A stretch of 64,000 nt of DNA from Rhyacophila brunnea (taxonomy: Eukaryota; Arthropoda; Insecta; Trichoptera; Rhyacophilidae). Below are positions 24,813-37,978 of this stretch, piece by piece. A program made the position numbers and the translations under genes. The notes under the pieces are model-generated. The model was given only the letters and a program-made list of their open reading frames with translations, made no database searches and was not told where the DNA came from. Numbering within the stretch: position 1 is the stretch's first letter; each line of letters opens with the position of its first letter. The stretch spans positions 930,001 to 994,000 of the forward strand of contig JAGYXB010001576.1 of NCBI GenBank assembly GCA_022495005.1. The letters run 5' to 3'.

Positions 24813-27800
24813 ATCACCCTGACGATGAAGGACCATTGATGATCGATGACATGACAACTACAGTGAAGCCCACACCTGGATTCATGTTGACAACGACTTT
24901 CGCACCGGGATACACAATGGAATGTACCCACCATGATCAGATGTATGCTGATGGAGCACTCATCGCTACCGACAAAGCTTGCGAGCATTGCTACTGTATG
25001 AAGGGAGATATTGTATGCGCAGTCCAAGAATGTGGCCAGCCGATGGAGAATGAAGGAAAGAATTGCACCGCTCTGCCTCCGAATCCGGATCAATGTTGCC
25101 CCGAAACTTATGTTTGCGATGGAGATGAAGCCCCAACCACGTCAATGGGAGACGCTAACATGTTGACTACAACTCAGAGACCTGGAACTGAAGACTTGGA
25201 AGTCCAAAAACCAGAAGTTGATAGCTCTACTGAAAAACATAAGCCGGAATCGGAACATACTCCAGATGTCGATAATGTCACAGACAAACAAAAACCTGAA
25301 ATTTCAACAATTATTCCACAAACAGATTCTAGCATTACGACTGAGAGTGATAAGTCCACCGTTGAAAGTGTACCTGTTACAGAACAAGGAAAACCTAGTG
25401 TTGAGAGTGCCACCGAACACAAACCAGAAGTGAGTGACTCATCTGAAAGCACTACCCCAAGTATTGAAGCTGTAACTGAACATGAACATGTCAAACCAGA
25501 ATCAGAATCGTCAACAGACAAACAAAAACCAGAGCCAACAAGTGCTACAGAAAGTGATAAACCAAGCTCTCAAGGTTCTACCGAAAGAGTGAAGGCAGAT
25601 TCAGATGCTACAACTGAAAAGCAAGAACCAGAATCAGACGGAATTACTGACGATATTTCAGGCTTTGAAAGTAGCACTAAGATACCAAAGGTTGAAGGAG
25701 ATACTGAAACTCACAAACCTATCAGTTCAGATATCGATCATGATACTCATACACCAAAATATGAAAGCGCTACTGAAAACATTATTCCAGAATTAGAAAT
25801 CACCACAATCAAGCATGATTTGGAAGAAGCAGGCAAACCTACTCACAAGCCAGCGCAAGACGAACATACAACGCTTCAACAATCTGGGGTAGATAGTGTT
25901 ACTGAAAAGAAAACACCTGAAACAGAAAACGAAATTGAAGGACAGCAACCAGGAGTAGGTGACAGGTTTGATGACAAGGAACCCGAATCAGATAGCACTA
26001 CAGAGGAGCAAAAAATAGAGCCTGAGCATGCTACTGAAAACATGATTCCAGAAACAGCGACCACCGCAGAGAAGAAGAAACCAGAGTCAGACAGTCAACT
26101 TGGACAAAAACCGGAAACAGACCATAAATATGCTACAAGTAAGCCCAAGTTGGATGATGATAATGAACCTAAGCCTGATATGGATAAGACAGATGCAACA
26201 CAAAAACCAGAAGTGGATCACGTGATGAAGGATAAGAAACCTGAATTAGAACAAGGAGTCAGTAAAAAACCAGATTCAGAAGAAGAGGATGATGGTCAAA
26301 AGGAAACAGATGGTGAATCAGGAGAACAAAAGCCTGGAGTTGAACAGGATTCTGGTGAACAGTTCCCTGAATTGGAACATGAGACTGAAACAAGTAAGCC
26401 TACTTTAGAACATGTGACTGGGGCACATAAACCTGAATCAGATGATGATGTTACAACACATACTCCAGAATCAGATGAACAAAAGCATATTCCGGAAAGT
26501 GTAACTGAAACCCAGAAGCCCGATATGGATGATATTCATAAACCTCAGACTCCTCAAATAGTGGATGAAGATAAACCACATACTGGTGAAAAAGATGGTG
26601 CACATAAGCCAGAAGAATCTACTGAAGACCAGTCACCAGAAGATTATACACACAAGCCTTCCCAAGAAGGAACGATGATTGCTGCAGATGATTCGTCAAT
26701 TAAATCGGAAACTGAAGAAAAGACAACACCAAAATCTACTGATATTGAACATGGCACTGAAAGCTATGTACCGCGAGTAACAAAAATATCTGATGCTGAC
26801 GGTGTTGATGAACAAACAACAGTTGAAGGTGTTGAAATTGTTACACCGGTACGTGATTACAAGGACGATGACAAACCAGATGAAGATGTGCCTAAGCACG
26901 ATGTTGCCGCTACTAAAGTTCCACAACACAGAGATGAACATGAACCAGAATACACGCCAACCCCGAGAGATAAAGACCAATCATCTGAAGGCACAACAGA
27001 AACCAGTTTGGTCACAGATAAAACTATTTCAGCCACAGATATTATTGACAGTGACGACAAGACTGTTACAACTGAGAATGCGTTGCAAGAAGGACACGTC
27101 GATGAAACAACTAAGTTACCAGTAGTTACTGACTTTATCAAAGAACACACTGATGACGTAACAAAATTGCCAGCGGTTACTGACTCTATTGAAGGACAAG
27201 ATGGTGAAGTAACGAAATTGCCAACGGTCACTGAGTCTATTGGAGAACACGTTGATGATGTCACGAAATTACCGACAGTTACTGACTCTATCGAACAGCA
27301 CGTTGATGATGTAACAAAATCGCCAGTGGTTACCGACTCTATAGAAGGACATGATGAAGTAACGAAATTGTCAGTAGTAACTGAGTCTGTTGAGGAACAA
27401 GAAGGTGAAATAACAAAATCACCAGTGGTTACCGACTCTATTGAAGGACATGATGAAGTAACAAAATTGCCAGTAGTTACCGATTCTATCGAACAGCACG
27501 TTGATGATGTAACGAAATTACCAACAGTTACCGACTCTATCGAACAGCACGTTGATGATGTAACGAAATTACCAACAGTTACCGACTCTATCGAACAGCA
27601 CGTTGATGATGTAACGAAATTGCTAGTAGTTACCGACTCTATCAAACAGCAAATTGATGATGTTACAAAATCGCCAGTGGTTACCGACTCTACTGAAGGA
27701 CACGTTGATGATGTAACGAAATTGCCAACAGTTACCGACTCTATCGAACAGCACGTTGATGATGTAACGAAATTGCCAGTAGCTACCGATTCTATCGAAC

Positions 27801-30800
27801 AGCACGTTGATGATGTAACGAAATTGCCAACAGTTACCGACTCTATCGAACAGCACGTTGATGATGTAACGAAATTGCCAGTAGTTACCGATTCTATCGA
27901 AAAACATATTGACGGGGAAACGAAATCGCCAGTGGTTACGGACTCTATTGAAGGACATGATGAAGTAACGAAATTGCCAACAGTTACCGACTCTATCGAA
28001 CAGCAAATTGATGATGTAACAAAATCGCCAGTAGTTACCGACTCTATTAGAGATCAAGTAACAACAGTTAAATATCCCCACGCAGAGGAAGAACAAACAA
28101 CAGTATATGGTGAAAAGGCTTCAGAAATAACCGAAAAGCCTCATGATCAGGATGTTGGCCAAGTCACACATGTTCCATCAATTACTGATAAAGATAGCAG
28201 TTCAAAACTCCCATTGGATTCAGTTACTGAAATATACCAATCAACCACACATAAAGATTTGGATGCAACTAAATCAGATACTACCGAAAAAGACGATGGT
28301 GAAAAAACAACAGATTTGCCAGTTTCCCAAGAGAAAGAAAAGATTCCACATGAAGTGACAAAGGGACCTGTACAAGCATTCGAACCTGAATTGACAACCA
28401 CAATTGCTGATTCTGATTTAGTTCAAAAGCCAACAGAATCTTCGCTTGACATTGGAGATGAAGGTTCAGGGTCTGAATCACCTGAAACTGGTGATGAGAT
28501 TACAGAAAGCTTTACGAAACAACCTTTCCTTACAACAAGCTCTCCACATGCCACTGAAGGTCCTAAAGATACAGCAACAGATTATACTAAATATCCTATA
28601 ATTGATTCAGAATCTGAACTACCCGATTCACACACGGAAATCAATAAAGAAGGTATACCAACTACAGTGGCTTCATCTCAAACAACAAAATCTAGTATCA
28701 CAGATGCTGAAAGTCATACTACAGGTGCACAACACGTTGACAAAGGCGTAACTGAGTCAACCGATATTGATGACATATTTAGTTTCACAACTGTCAAAAC
28801 TATTTCAGACTCTACTGACTCTATCCACGATAGATATCAAACCGATCGTATTGATACAGATGTCGTTACAGATAAAAATATAGAATCGGTGACTAAATTA
28901 TCAACCAGTGATAAAGAGACTGGAATTAAAACAGACGATGCAACTACTGCCAAGAGTGATTTAGTACACCCATCAAAGGATGATATTACTACTGCCGTCC
29001 CATCAATTGATCAACATGAAGAAGGAAGCGGTGATGAAACTGAAAGCACAACAATAAATGCTTATGATACAGAACACCAGACTACAGAAAGGGTACATAT
29101 TCCAGTAGAATTGGCTACTAAGCAGCCAGAAAAGGGAGAACAAACTCCAACATTGGTTACTGAACAGCCTATTCCAACCATGAAAGACATTTCACAAAGT
29201 GAAGATGGTGAACACACCACTGAAAAATCTCATGAAAAGACAACAATTACAGCAGTATTAGAAACTGAAACTAAAAAACCTGAGCATGAAGATAAGCCAC
29301 ATGAAATTGATTCTTCAGTAACCGATAAACCATTAGACTCAGTGACCGATGTATATCAAACTACTGATAAACAAGACCAATCGCATGGGGAAGATGACTC
29401 CACTACACCTGTGGTACATACTAAGGTCGATGGTGATGATACCACAAATGAAATCGAAGAGGGTGATCAGTATCCAGAACATGAACCGTCAAGAATTCCA
29501 GGAGAAGGTGATTGCTTGGTTGATGGAGTTACTTACAGAAATAATTCTCCGATACCCTCATCAAATAAATGTCAAGCATCGTGCCAATGTGTCAACAGTA
29601 TTCTTAAGTGCGACCACGTTAAATGTTCACCACCTCCAGCCGATATGGTTAATTGCCAACCTGTCTATCATGCTAAGGACAATTGTTGCCCGATGTACAC
29701 GTGTGAACATGTTGAGCCTGTCACAATTGAATCAGAGAATCATATGGCTGATATGACAACGCTCTCACCGCAGGAAACGACAATTTTATCTGCTCAAACC
29801 ACACAATCCAGCAAGGACCATGTTTCCGGAACTGATCAAGATACTGAATCAAATGCTGCTGACAGATTCCAAACTGATAGTCCAGTAGAAGATATTGGCC
29901 AAGCCACTCAATCTCCAAAGGTCACTGACGAAGAACAGATTATCACAGTATCCGTTGGAACCGATGACTCCAAGCCCCAAGAAGACAAAGAAGTACATGA
30001 AAAACCAGTTGTGCCTTCCGTCTATGTACCAGATTGTGGTTCTAATGGATGTCCTCCAGATTCTAAACCTACCTCAGACAAATCTGAAACCGATCAAGTG
30101 ACTGAACAAGTTAAGCTTGATGTCTCTGGAACCACCAAAAAACCTGTAGGTGAGGAAAGTACTGAAAAAGATGATACCCTTGAACAAGCTACCACAGTAG
30201 CATATGACCAAAAAACTGATGAAGATGATAAACAGAAACCCACTTCAGTGGACATTCCTTTAGACGCTACAGACACGCCTTCAACTGTATTACCACACAA
30301 AGTAGATACCACACATCAAACAAGTATCAGTGATGAGGGTACAACTACTGTACCGAAGATAGTCAAAGATGATTTAACAACTGTGCAGCCAGAAATTCCT
30401 CATGATGATATTGGTCAAAATACCATTAAGCCTGAAGACGACTCATTCTTTACAACTCAAAAACAAAGTCTTTCTGAACACACAACAGAAAAGGTTCATC
30501 CAGGATTACCTGATTCAGAACATAAACCAATTACAGATTCCACAGGTACAACTATTTCACCAAGCCAAGATTCAGTTGAATCCGATGACACATCATCAGA
30601 AAAAGATACCGATAGCAAAAAAGATGCCACAGATACATCAGTTTCGGAAGAAGTCACAGAAGATTCTATATCAACCAAATATCCAGGACATGGTTATGAA
30701 TATTCAACTCCAATTACTAAATTTGATTCTGAAATTACATTTATATCTACCACCAGCAAGTCTGTTGATACAGAACACACCACATTGGTTAGTCCATTTG

Positions 30801-33800
30801 AACAAAAAACTGAACATCCATCAGTGAGTACAGAAGGCGAAACAGATAAGGTTTCTACTTTAGATTCCACAAAGAAGCCTGAGGACGATGTGAGGACAAC
30901 AGTCAAGCCAACAATCAGTATTGACTCACAAGAAACAGATGAGCCAAGCGAGCAAATCACAACTGTAGAATATGAACAAGAAAAAGAATCTGCCACTCAA
31001 TCAACTGATAAAATATCTGATAAGACACCCATTACTGAATCCAAGGATACAGCAGAGCATGAAACTCCAGCGTATGAAGTTGATTCCCATACTGGCAAGC
31101 CAGAAGAATCTGAAAAGGTTGATAAGGGTCATGATGAAACAACCACCATTGAAGGTCAAATAGTTTCAACCTCTGCACCTGTACATGAACCGAAGCCATC
31201 AAAGGATCAAGACAAGCAACCCGAGGATGATAGTGCGACAGAACACATACATGATATTAGTGTAACAGATGTCACGAGTGCACATATCGATGATCAAACC
31301 ACAACTAAGTATGAGGAAGATTCTTCATCAACCAAAATACCGCTAGATGATGGCAGCGTCAAAGATAAGCTTACAACTCTTGGTCCTGACGATGATTCTG
31401 ATTCAATAACTCTACGTCCAGTAGTGACTGAGATAACAGGCACTAAGAAACCACCTAGTGCAGAACCAGGTGTAGAAGAACCGACAGAATCACCAGTCAC
31501 ATTGTCCGACACTTTCCAAACCACCGTGAAATCAAGTATTCAAGAGATAGAATCAGAAACAATGAAATCGGTTGAGATAGTAACGGACAAACCAGTAGAA
31601 TATACAACAAAACTTGCCGAGATCACCACAATTTCATCTGATGACGTCAACAAAATAGGTGTTTCTGTGCTTCCAACTGATACAGTTGATGAAGATTGTG
31701 GTCCTGCAGGATGTTCACAAAAACAACCGCACGATGTAGTCACCAGTCAAACACCGATTGACACAGATTCCAAGGGAGATTGTGGACCTCAGGGATGTCA
31801 AGTAGAAGCTGAATTTACAAGAGTTCCGGTCGATAAAACCACTGTATCTCCAATTGTAATTGAAGAATGCACATCTGAAGAATGCAAGCTTTCTCAAGGA
31901 GCTCCTCCCAAAGCGGTGGATGTACCGACACAGTGCGGACCGGATGGATGCGAAAATGACGAAACACAAAATATTATAACTGACGATGACAAGTTAGAAT
32001 GTGGTCCAAACGGATGTCCACCGGGAAGCAAGCCACACACTATACCATCAGAAGATTCAACCAAAAAGGAATCTGACAAAGATGGACAGTGTGGGCCAGC
32101 TGGCTGTGAACAGTCACACTCAACAAGCAAACCGCATGTCACTCCATCTGATGATTCAACTCCTAAAGAATCTGACAAAGATGAAGGGTGCGGTCCCAAC
32201 GGATGCGATTCAACCGAAGGTGAACCAATACAAGATCTTCATAAGCCGACTGATAGTTCAATTCCTCAAAGCGTATCAAATGAAACTGTACAATGTGATT
32301 CTTCAGGATGCACACCAACTAAAATCGACCAAGCTTATAATGCGAGCCATCCATTGGAGCCTTCTCAAGGAAGCTGTGACGGAGAGAACTGTGGCGATGC
32401 TCAAACCCCTAAGCCTGTCGATAAAACTGATGAAAAACCAATCGATAAAGAGCCATCAGTGTCAGATTGTCAAAATGGAGTGTGCTTACCCACAGATGAG
32501 AATGTAATTGAAACTGATGCACACCCAACAACTGTCCCATCCACTGATACCACTCCAGTTTCAGGCGATGTTGCAACAGAAATACCACACGATCATGGTG
32601 TTACGATGGAAGATTGTGGACCTCATGGATGCGATGCTGGAGTTGAAAAATCAACCAAAATACCAGATATCCATATTGATGATATTGACAAGGCCACTAC
32701 GATTTCAACGACAGAAGGTTGCGATGGTGAAGCATGCAGTCCAGTTAAACCTACAGACAAGGATGACACAGAAAAATCAGACATTGAAAAACCAACAGAT
32801 TCAACACCTGTGTGTGAGTCTGGAGTATGTGATGTGCCAGAAAAATCTACTGAGAGTCTTGAAATCCCAGAAGTAACAACAGTATTCTCGAAAACACCAA
32901 CAATTACTGAAAAACCAACAAAATCAGATAGCGAATCGACAGAGGAAACTGTTACAATTAAATCTGACAGCGATGAACATGCAACCACTCAGTTATACGA
33001 CACCGATAAAACAACCGAAAAAGCAACTGGCCAGAAAGACGACTGCAAATCACCTGACTGCTTAGAAGAAAGTCAAACAGTGACTTCACATCCACTTTCA
33101 GAAGCTGAGGAACAATCAACAACTGTATCTCTGCCACGCGTAACAGCACCAGATGATCACAAAGATGTTAAATGTGATGATGGTAACTGTCCGACTGATG
33201 CTGTAATCTCGATAACAGAGCCCACTGGAACATCATCTGAAACACAAACACCATTGAAAGAATCTGCTTCTACACCAAAGTCAGTTGATAAATCTGAATT
33301 TGACGGTGAAGTATCTGTCACAACTGAAATATCATCAACAGATAGAATTCCTTCCGGTATTGATCAACATGTTACAACTATCAAACCGTCTCAAGTTGAT
33401 TCTGATACTGAAAAATCAAATATTGACGATAGATTCTCTGAAGATGACAATGTTACAAGACCTGACCAGGAATTCACAACGCTCCGTTCACCTAGCGATG
33501 ATCATGTTACTGAGGTTGGATCAGTTGAAACAGAAACGGGAAGCGACGATGATAAATTGGTCGATAAGCATACAACATTATCCCCTCATGAACCTGCAAG
33601 ACCCAAACCACATGTCCCAAGTACAGATATTCCAGTTTCTTTGAATATTGATGACTTAGTTACAGTTACCGACAAGGAAGATGATTCTGTACCAACAACT
33701 GAATATTCGGTAGAGATGCCAGAGAAACAGACTTTATCTCCGGAATCACATATTCTTGAGAAGGATTCTGATGTTACCACATCTTCACCGAAGGAGACAT

Positions 33801-36123
33801 CACAGCATTCCACTGAAATTGCAAGCACGGCCTCAGATACTGTCAGTACTGATAAATATCCAGCTGTAGAAGTTATTCCTGTAATTGTAGAAACTGGAAA
33901 ATTACCAGAGCACGAAATACCTACTACTAAGAAACCGAGCGTAACAGAGCCCGAACAGGCGCCGCACGCTACTGATAAACAGCCTGAGTCTATAACAACA
34001 GAGAGCTATGGACAAAGCACATTGATCAGTAAGCATCCTGATACAGAAAGTACCACAGTATTTGATGAAGATCATACAGCTCATGATACTAAGAAACCAG
34101 ACATATTTGACACATCCAAGGAGCCTGAAGTAACAGATTCAGCACATGTTACTGATTTCACAACTTCCACTATTACATCGATTGATGTTGATGAAAAATT
34201 GAAGCCGACCGTACCGCAGGATGAGATTAAAGAATCAACAGATGCTAGTATTACAGATCAGTCTCCTGTTGTATCAGAAGAAGTAACATCAACTGTGGCG
34301 CCAGAAGATGAATCTCAAAAACCAACCAGCAAGCCTCAGGATGATACTGAGAAATCTACTTTAATACCACATCACGAGAAGGTAACAGTGAGCCCAATTG
34401 ATCAAACTGAAGAACATGTTCCACAAACTTCTGAAAAAGAAAGCGTTGAAAGCACAACATTAAAATCTGGAGAGGAATTGGAAGCGGGCGTGCACACGAC
34501 TGAAATATCGGATATAGTAAAAGAAACGCAAAAACCAATAATAAAAGAATCTGACAGTACTACATTGGCACCAGAAACCAGTAGTGAAATTGCAGAGGTA
34601 GAAAAAGACATCACAACACAGATTCCTGAGCATGACGAACACTACACAAAATCACCAGAAAAGGAATCTGAAACTAAAAAACCAACACTACAAAAGGAAC
34701 CTGAAGTTGACATTCAAAGCTCAACTAAAACACCTGAAGACTCTGAGGGTAATCAACATCCAGGACAGGGCGAAGTAACATTGAGACCAATTAGTGAATC
34801 ACAAGAAGATACTGATAAATCTAGTGAAGAAGTTGAAGATAATGCGGACTCTCAAGAAGAACCTGAACATGTACCGACAACTTCTGTTAAGCCTACATTG
34901 GAAGATGTAAAGCCAACTGACATTGCAGGAGAGGATATTGTTAAAACAACTGACAAAACTGTTGCTGAAATTATTGGAACTGAAAAGGATATTGTTGAAG
35001 TAACTGATAAGCCAGAACTCACTAAAGACCAAGCTTCAACCGAAAAGAGTATAGAATCTATTACAGAACATGGTATAGATATTTCAACATTAAAACCGGA
35101 TGTACATGAAACTGAGAAACCACATGAGACAGCACAAACTACATATAGTCCAATTTCTGATGACAAAACGCATGCTCCTATCAATGAATCAGAACCCCAT
35201 GATGACCAAACACAAAAACCAGTACACAGTATTGAAATTACAACGCTGTCAATTGAAGAATCTGACAAGGATGTTGAGGTGACCACGCATTATCTCGATA
35301 GCACAACTATCCATAAACAAGATGATGACATTCATATGACACCAAAATATCCAGATGTCCATCCAGCTGATAACAAAACAGAAATACCACATCTCGGAGG
35401 TGAAGAGTTTGGATCCACGGAAATACCACATCTTGATGCAACAACGGTACCAGAAACAACAGAAAAACATACAGAATCGATTGTGCCATCATCTACTGTT
35501 GCTCCGATCCAACATGAGCTCACTCCTGTTAACGATACTATTCCATCGCACGATGACGGGAAAGTTCCAAGCATACATGATAGGTATCCTGATTCTGAAT
35601 CCAGCACGGACGATATCAGTCAAGCGGAACTTCCGCATCTTCCTAGTCCAGACCAAGACGGAGAACACCAAATGCCACAGGTTCCTGACTTCCCTGGCAC
35701 ATACGGAAACGAAGAACAAGATTATGAGGAAGAGGATCAACCATTTGGACCCGGAACCTGCAGATACGGTGGAAAAGTTTACGTTTCCGCTCAGCAGATT
35801 CCGAGAGATGATCCTTGCGATTTCTGCTTCTGCTTCAGAAGCGATATCATATGCCTGCAACAAAGTTGTCCACCTCCTATTCAGCACTGTCACGAAGAAC
35901 CCATATCAGGTTTCTGTTGTCCTCGGTACGAATGTCCTGTCTCCATGGCGACAGTATTGAACGTCACAACCACCACCACGACAACGACTACCACTCTGCC
36001 GCCGCATTTCTTGTCGCACGCATACAAGGGTGCCGCTCAGAGACGAGGGTGCCAAATAAAGGGGCAGGCGTATAAGGTCGGAGAAGTGGTGCAGTCTGCA
36101 TCAGGACCCTGTTTACATTGCAC
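24813..36123 (+). CDS. Tnc: Tenectin giant exon: VWC 3-5, start of VWC 6, mucin-like region
   Basis: Acceptor atatttacag precedes; donor gtaagt follows at 36124 (phase 2). The exon is a single open frame of 11,311 nt that enters in phase 1 (G+AT gives Asp). Ten-cysteine VWC domains lie at 24923-25117, 29513-29704 and 35759-35935, and a sixth begins at 36050. Between them are over 3,000 residues rich in Thr, Ser, Pro, Glu, Asp and Lys, with few hydrophobics, as in heavily O-glycosylated mucins. Special parts are the 19-unit repeat (27104-28057), the C-x4-C pairs (30035 and 31697-33190) and a run of ten Thr (35966-35995). Tenectin of Drosophila has the same plan of VWC domains separated by PTS-rich stretches but is shorter (about 2,800 residues against about 3,970 codons here). 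Expected location: secreted, apical extracellular matrix or cuticle-lined lumen. The family is inferred from architecture; another VWC mucin cannot be fully excluded. Confidence 0.88.
27104..28057 (+). repeat. Coding minisatellite: 19 units of 16-17 residues
   Basis: The tenectin frame repeats the unit DVTKLPTVTDSIEQHVD (51 nt). I count 19 units in 318 codons: most have 17 residues, three have 16, and the last is partial. Units fall into two alternating-like types, KLPTVTDSIEQHVD and KSPVVTDSIEGHD. Several neighbouring units are identical at nucleotide level, so recent expansion or gene conversion is likely. Every length variant is a multiple of three, so the frame is kept. Confidence 0.95.
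31697..33190 (+). repeat. Array of 15 C-x4-C motifs in the tenectin mucin region
   Basis: In this part of the exon all cysteines come as pairs exactly four residues apart. Seven have the form CGPxGC (x = A, Q, D, N, A, N, H) and the others are CTSEEC, CDSSGC, CDGENC, CQNGVC, CDGEAC, CESGVC, CKSPDC and CDDGNC. A sixteenth, CGSNGC, stands alone at 30035. They are spaced by 15-70 residues of Thr/Ser/Asp/Lys-rich linker. I do not recognise this as a named domain. Confidence 0.9.
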
Positions 36124-36910
36124 GTAAGTACATAAAAAAATATCATATATAAAACACCAATAAGTACACCAATATTATTTGCTTTCCCAAAAATGGTGAA
36201 GAAAAATAATCTTCTTCTATGTAGATGGAGCTTTTATATAATATGAAACCGCTAAAAATGATGATTAGTCGTTCTGCATTGCACATAACAAGTCTAAAAG
36301 TTTTTTTAAACAATGATGGACCATCATTATGCGGAAGAATAATAAAAAACACAATTTTTCAGGAGAGGCAAATAACAACTTTATTCTCTCAGTTTTTAAT
36401 TTAGAAATAATTATCCATTTCACATAGTTACACATATTTTAATGAAAAAAATGTTATGTTTCTTCAATTTATCGCACTATACTTTCAACCGATCAGTCAT
36501 ATTGTCGAAGATAATGAGAATGCGTTGCAAGTTTACTGTGAATATTACTGCAGTAAACACGTATCTTGACTTACGAGAAAGTGCTTCAATATAATCAGCT
36601 GTCGGAGTTCAGTAATCTGCATACTTACAAACACATAACTCAGGATACGAGTTTATAATATTTATAAAAGTCTTTTATTGTGATACGAGTCTTATGTAAT
36701 TGCTTAAAGTATGTTTTGAGATACGTGAATTCATTGCATCAAACAACTCAAAACTGACAATAATTGAGATACGTGTTTGTAGAAAATTAGCGACGATATA
36801 ATATGTAGTAAGTTATTTCACCTCTTTGGCTATACACAATAATGATAAGGTAATGTATTCCGCCAAGATACGATATTGATTATTTATTGTTGAAACATTG
36901 ACTTTTTCAG
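36124..36910 (+). other. Last tenectin intron
   Basis: The 787-bp AT-rich intron with GTAAGT donor and ttttcag acceptor interrupts VWC domain 6. No element or gene is recognised in it. Confidence 0.8.
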
Positions 36911-37013
36911 ATGCGGAGGTGACGGTCAAATGAAATGCGACCCGAAGGTGTGCACTCCGGAGCCAATGTTGCGGCAGATGATAGCTGTGGCGGCCACCAC
37001 CCGAAGAAGGTGA
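36911..37013 (+). CDS. Tnc: Tenectin terminal exon, end of VWC-like domain 6
   Basis: The exon enters in phase 2 (AC+A gives Thr) and completes LHCTCGGDGQMKCDPKVC, then EPMLRQMIAVAATTRRR and TGA at 37011-37013. The sixth VWC copy thus has only the first six of the ten cysteines (GCQI, PCLHCTC, KC, VC) and lacks the CC...C end. The protein ends in a short basic tail. The frame fits only this splice: reading through the donor would stop at once (TAA at 36125). Adding all five exons gives 11,921 nt, an exact 2 + 3n, so the whole chain is frame-consistent. Confidence 0.85.
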
Positions 37014-37080
37014 GCTGGAGGTCCACAGCCGCCTCTGACCCCGACCCCACTGTGATCTTGTGTGTTTAAACTGACAGACA

Positions 37081-37086
37081 AATAAA
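37081..37086 (+). promoter_or_regulatory. Polyadenylation signal of tenectin
   Basis: AATAAA lies 68 bases after the tenectin stop codon, followed by an A-rich then GT-rich stretch (cagtgagagtgag). It is the first canonical hexamer downstream. Cleavage near 37100 is inferred. Confidence 0.6.
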
Positions 37087-37419
37087 ATGAAAAACATTTA
37101 ATCAATGGTGCAGTGAGAGTGAGATTCGAAGAAGCGTTACCGCGGTAACGGGACAGTGAAGTTAAAGTAGCCAAAATGAAAGACGTGCGATTTTTATTAT
37201 TTTTTTAAAGTTGTCATATCATTGTCAAAAGGGCACCATTATTGGTATTTGATTGCTTAACCTATTTACTTTTATTATTTACCTGTTATCAAGCAGGATA
37301 AACATTCTTAAGACTTTCTGTTGTTTTTTTATGTTTATTCTGGTGCTAACAATAATATTATTTTTTTTTTGTAAATCGCATATAAAAAAATGTTTTGTTT
37401 ATATTATTATATTACTAAC

Positions 37420-37716
37420 CAGCGGGTCTATTCTATACACAAGGCGCTAAAGTGATAAAGTGATAGTATTTATTACATATTTGTATTGAGTATTATAATT
37501 ATTGTTACAATAAGTTAGCTGTCTAAACAATCAAAACTGTCTATCTCGCTCTAAATTTTATCCCAGACAAGAGTGGTGCTGTTAAAATATAGCACTTATT
37601 GCAACAACTACAACCAACTTATTGTAATTGTTACAATAAGTGCTAATACTTTGATACCCTAGTTAGTCGTCGTATTTATCACTTTAGCGGTCGATAAGTA
37701 AAGAATAGACCCGCAG
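37420..37716. mobile_element. Palindromic MITE, family B, diverged copy
   Basis: Outer ends cagcgggtctattctatac and agaatagacccgcag are inverted. Next come ctaaagtgat and atcactttag in opposite orientation, and inside attgttacaataagttag and its inverse. The layout matches 9506-9766, but the central part is rearranged. Confidence 0.7.
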
Positions 37717-37822
37717 ATGTTGTTTTATTGACAATGTCATATCGAGAGATTGTTAATAATAATTATTATACATCAGTAAAACGATGGATGCACCCGAAAA
37801 ATATGTATTTAAACGATTCTAT

Positions 37823-37978
37823 CGTGGGCGTACAGGCAGAAGTCACAAACTCCAGTTATGAATGAATAACTCAAAAAATAAAGATTTTGAAACCATTTTA
37901 AGAACACCAAAAACACAAAACATTGATTATCTCAGAACTGTGTATTTGGAGTTAGTGACTTCTGCCTGTACGCCCACG
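37823..37978. mobile_element. Short MITE, cgtgggcgtac ends
   Basis: A 156-bp element with inverted ends cgtgggcgtacaggcagaag and cttctgcctgtacgcccacg, continuing with tcacaaactcca against tggagttagtga. The arms are perfect over the first 20 bp. The flanking ctat on both sides may be a 4-bp duplication. Confidence 0.8.

Noticed and set aside
27104..28057. CRISPR-like regularly spaced repeats
   Set aside because: The units are contiguous and coding, without unique spacers, in a eukaryotic gene.
26857..28096. Long antisense open frames opposite the tenectin repeat (262 and 157 codons)
   Set aside because: They are by-products of a 51-nt repeat whose length is a multiple of three: one stop-free unit gives a long open frame on the other strand. 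No start context or domain.
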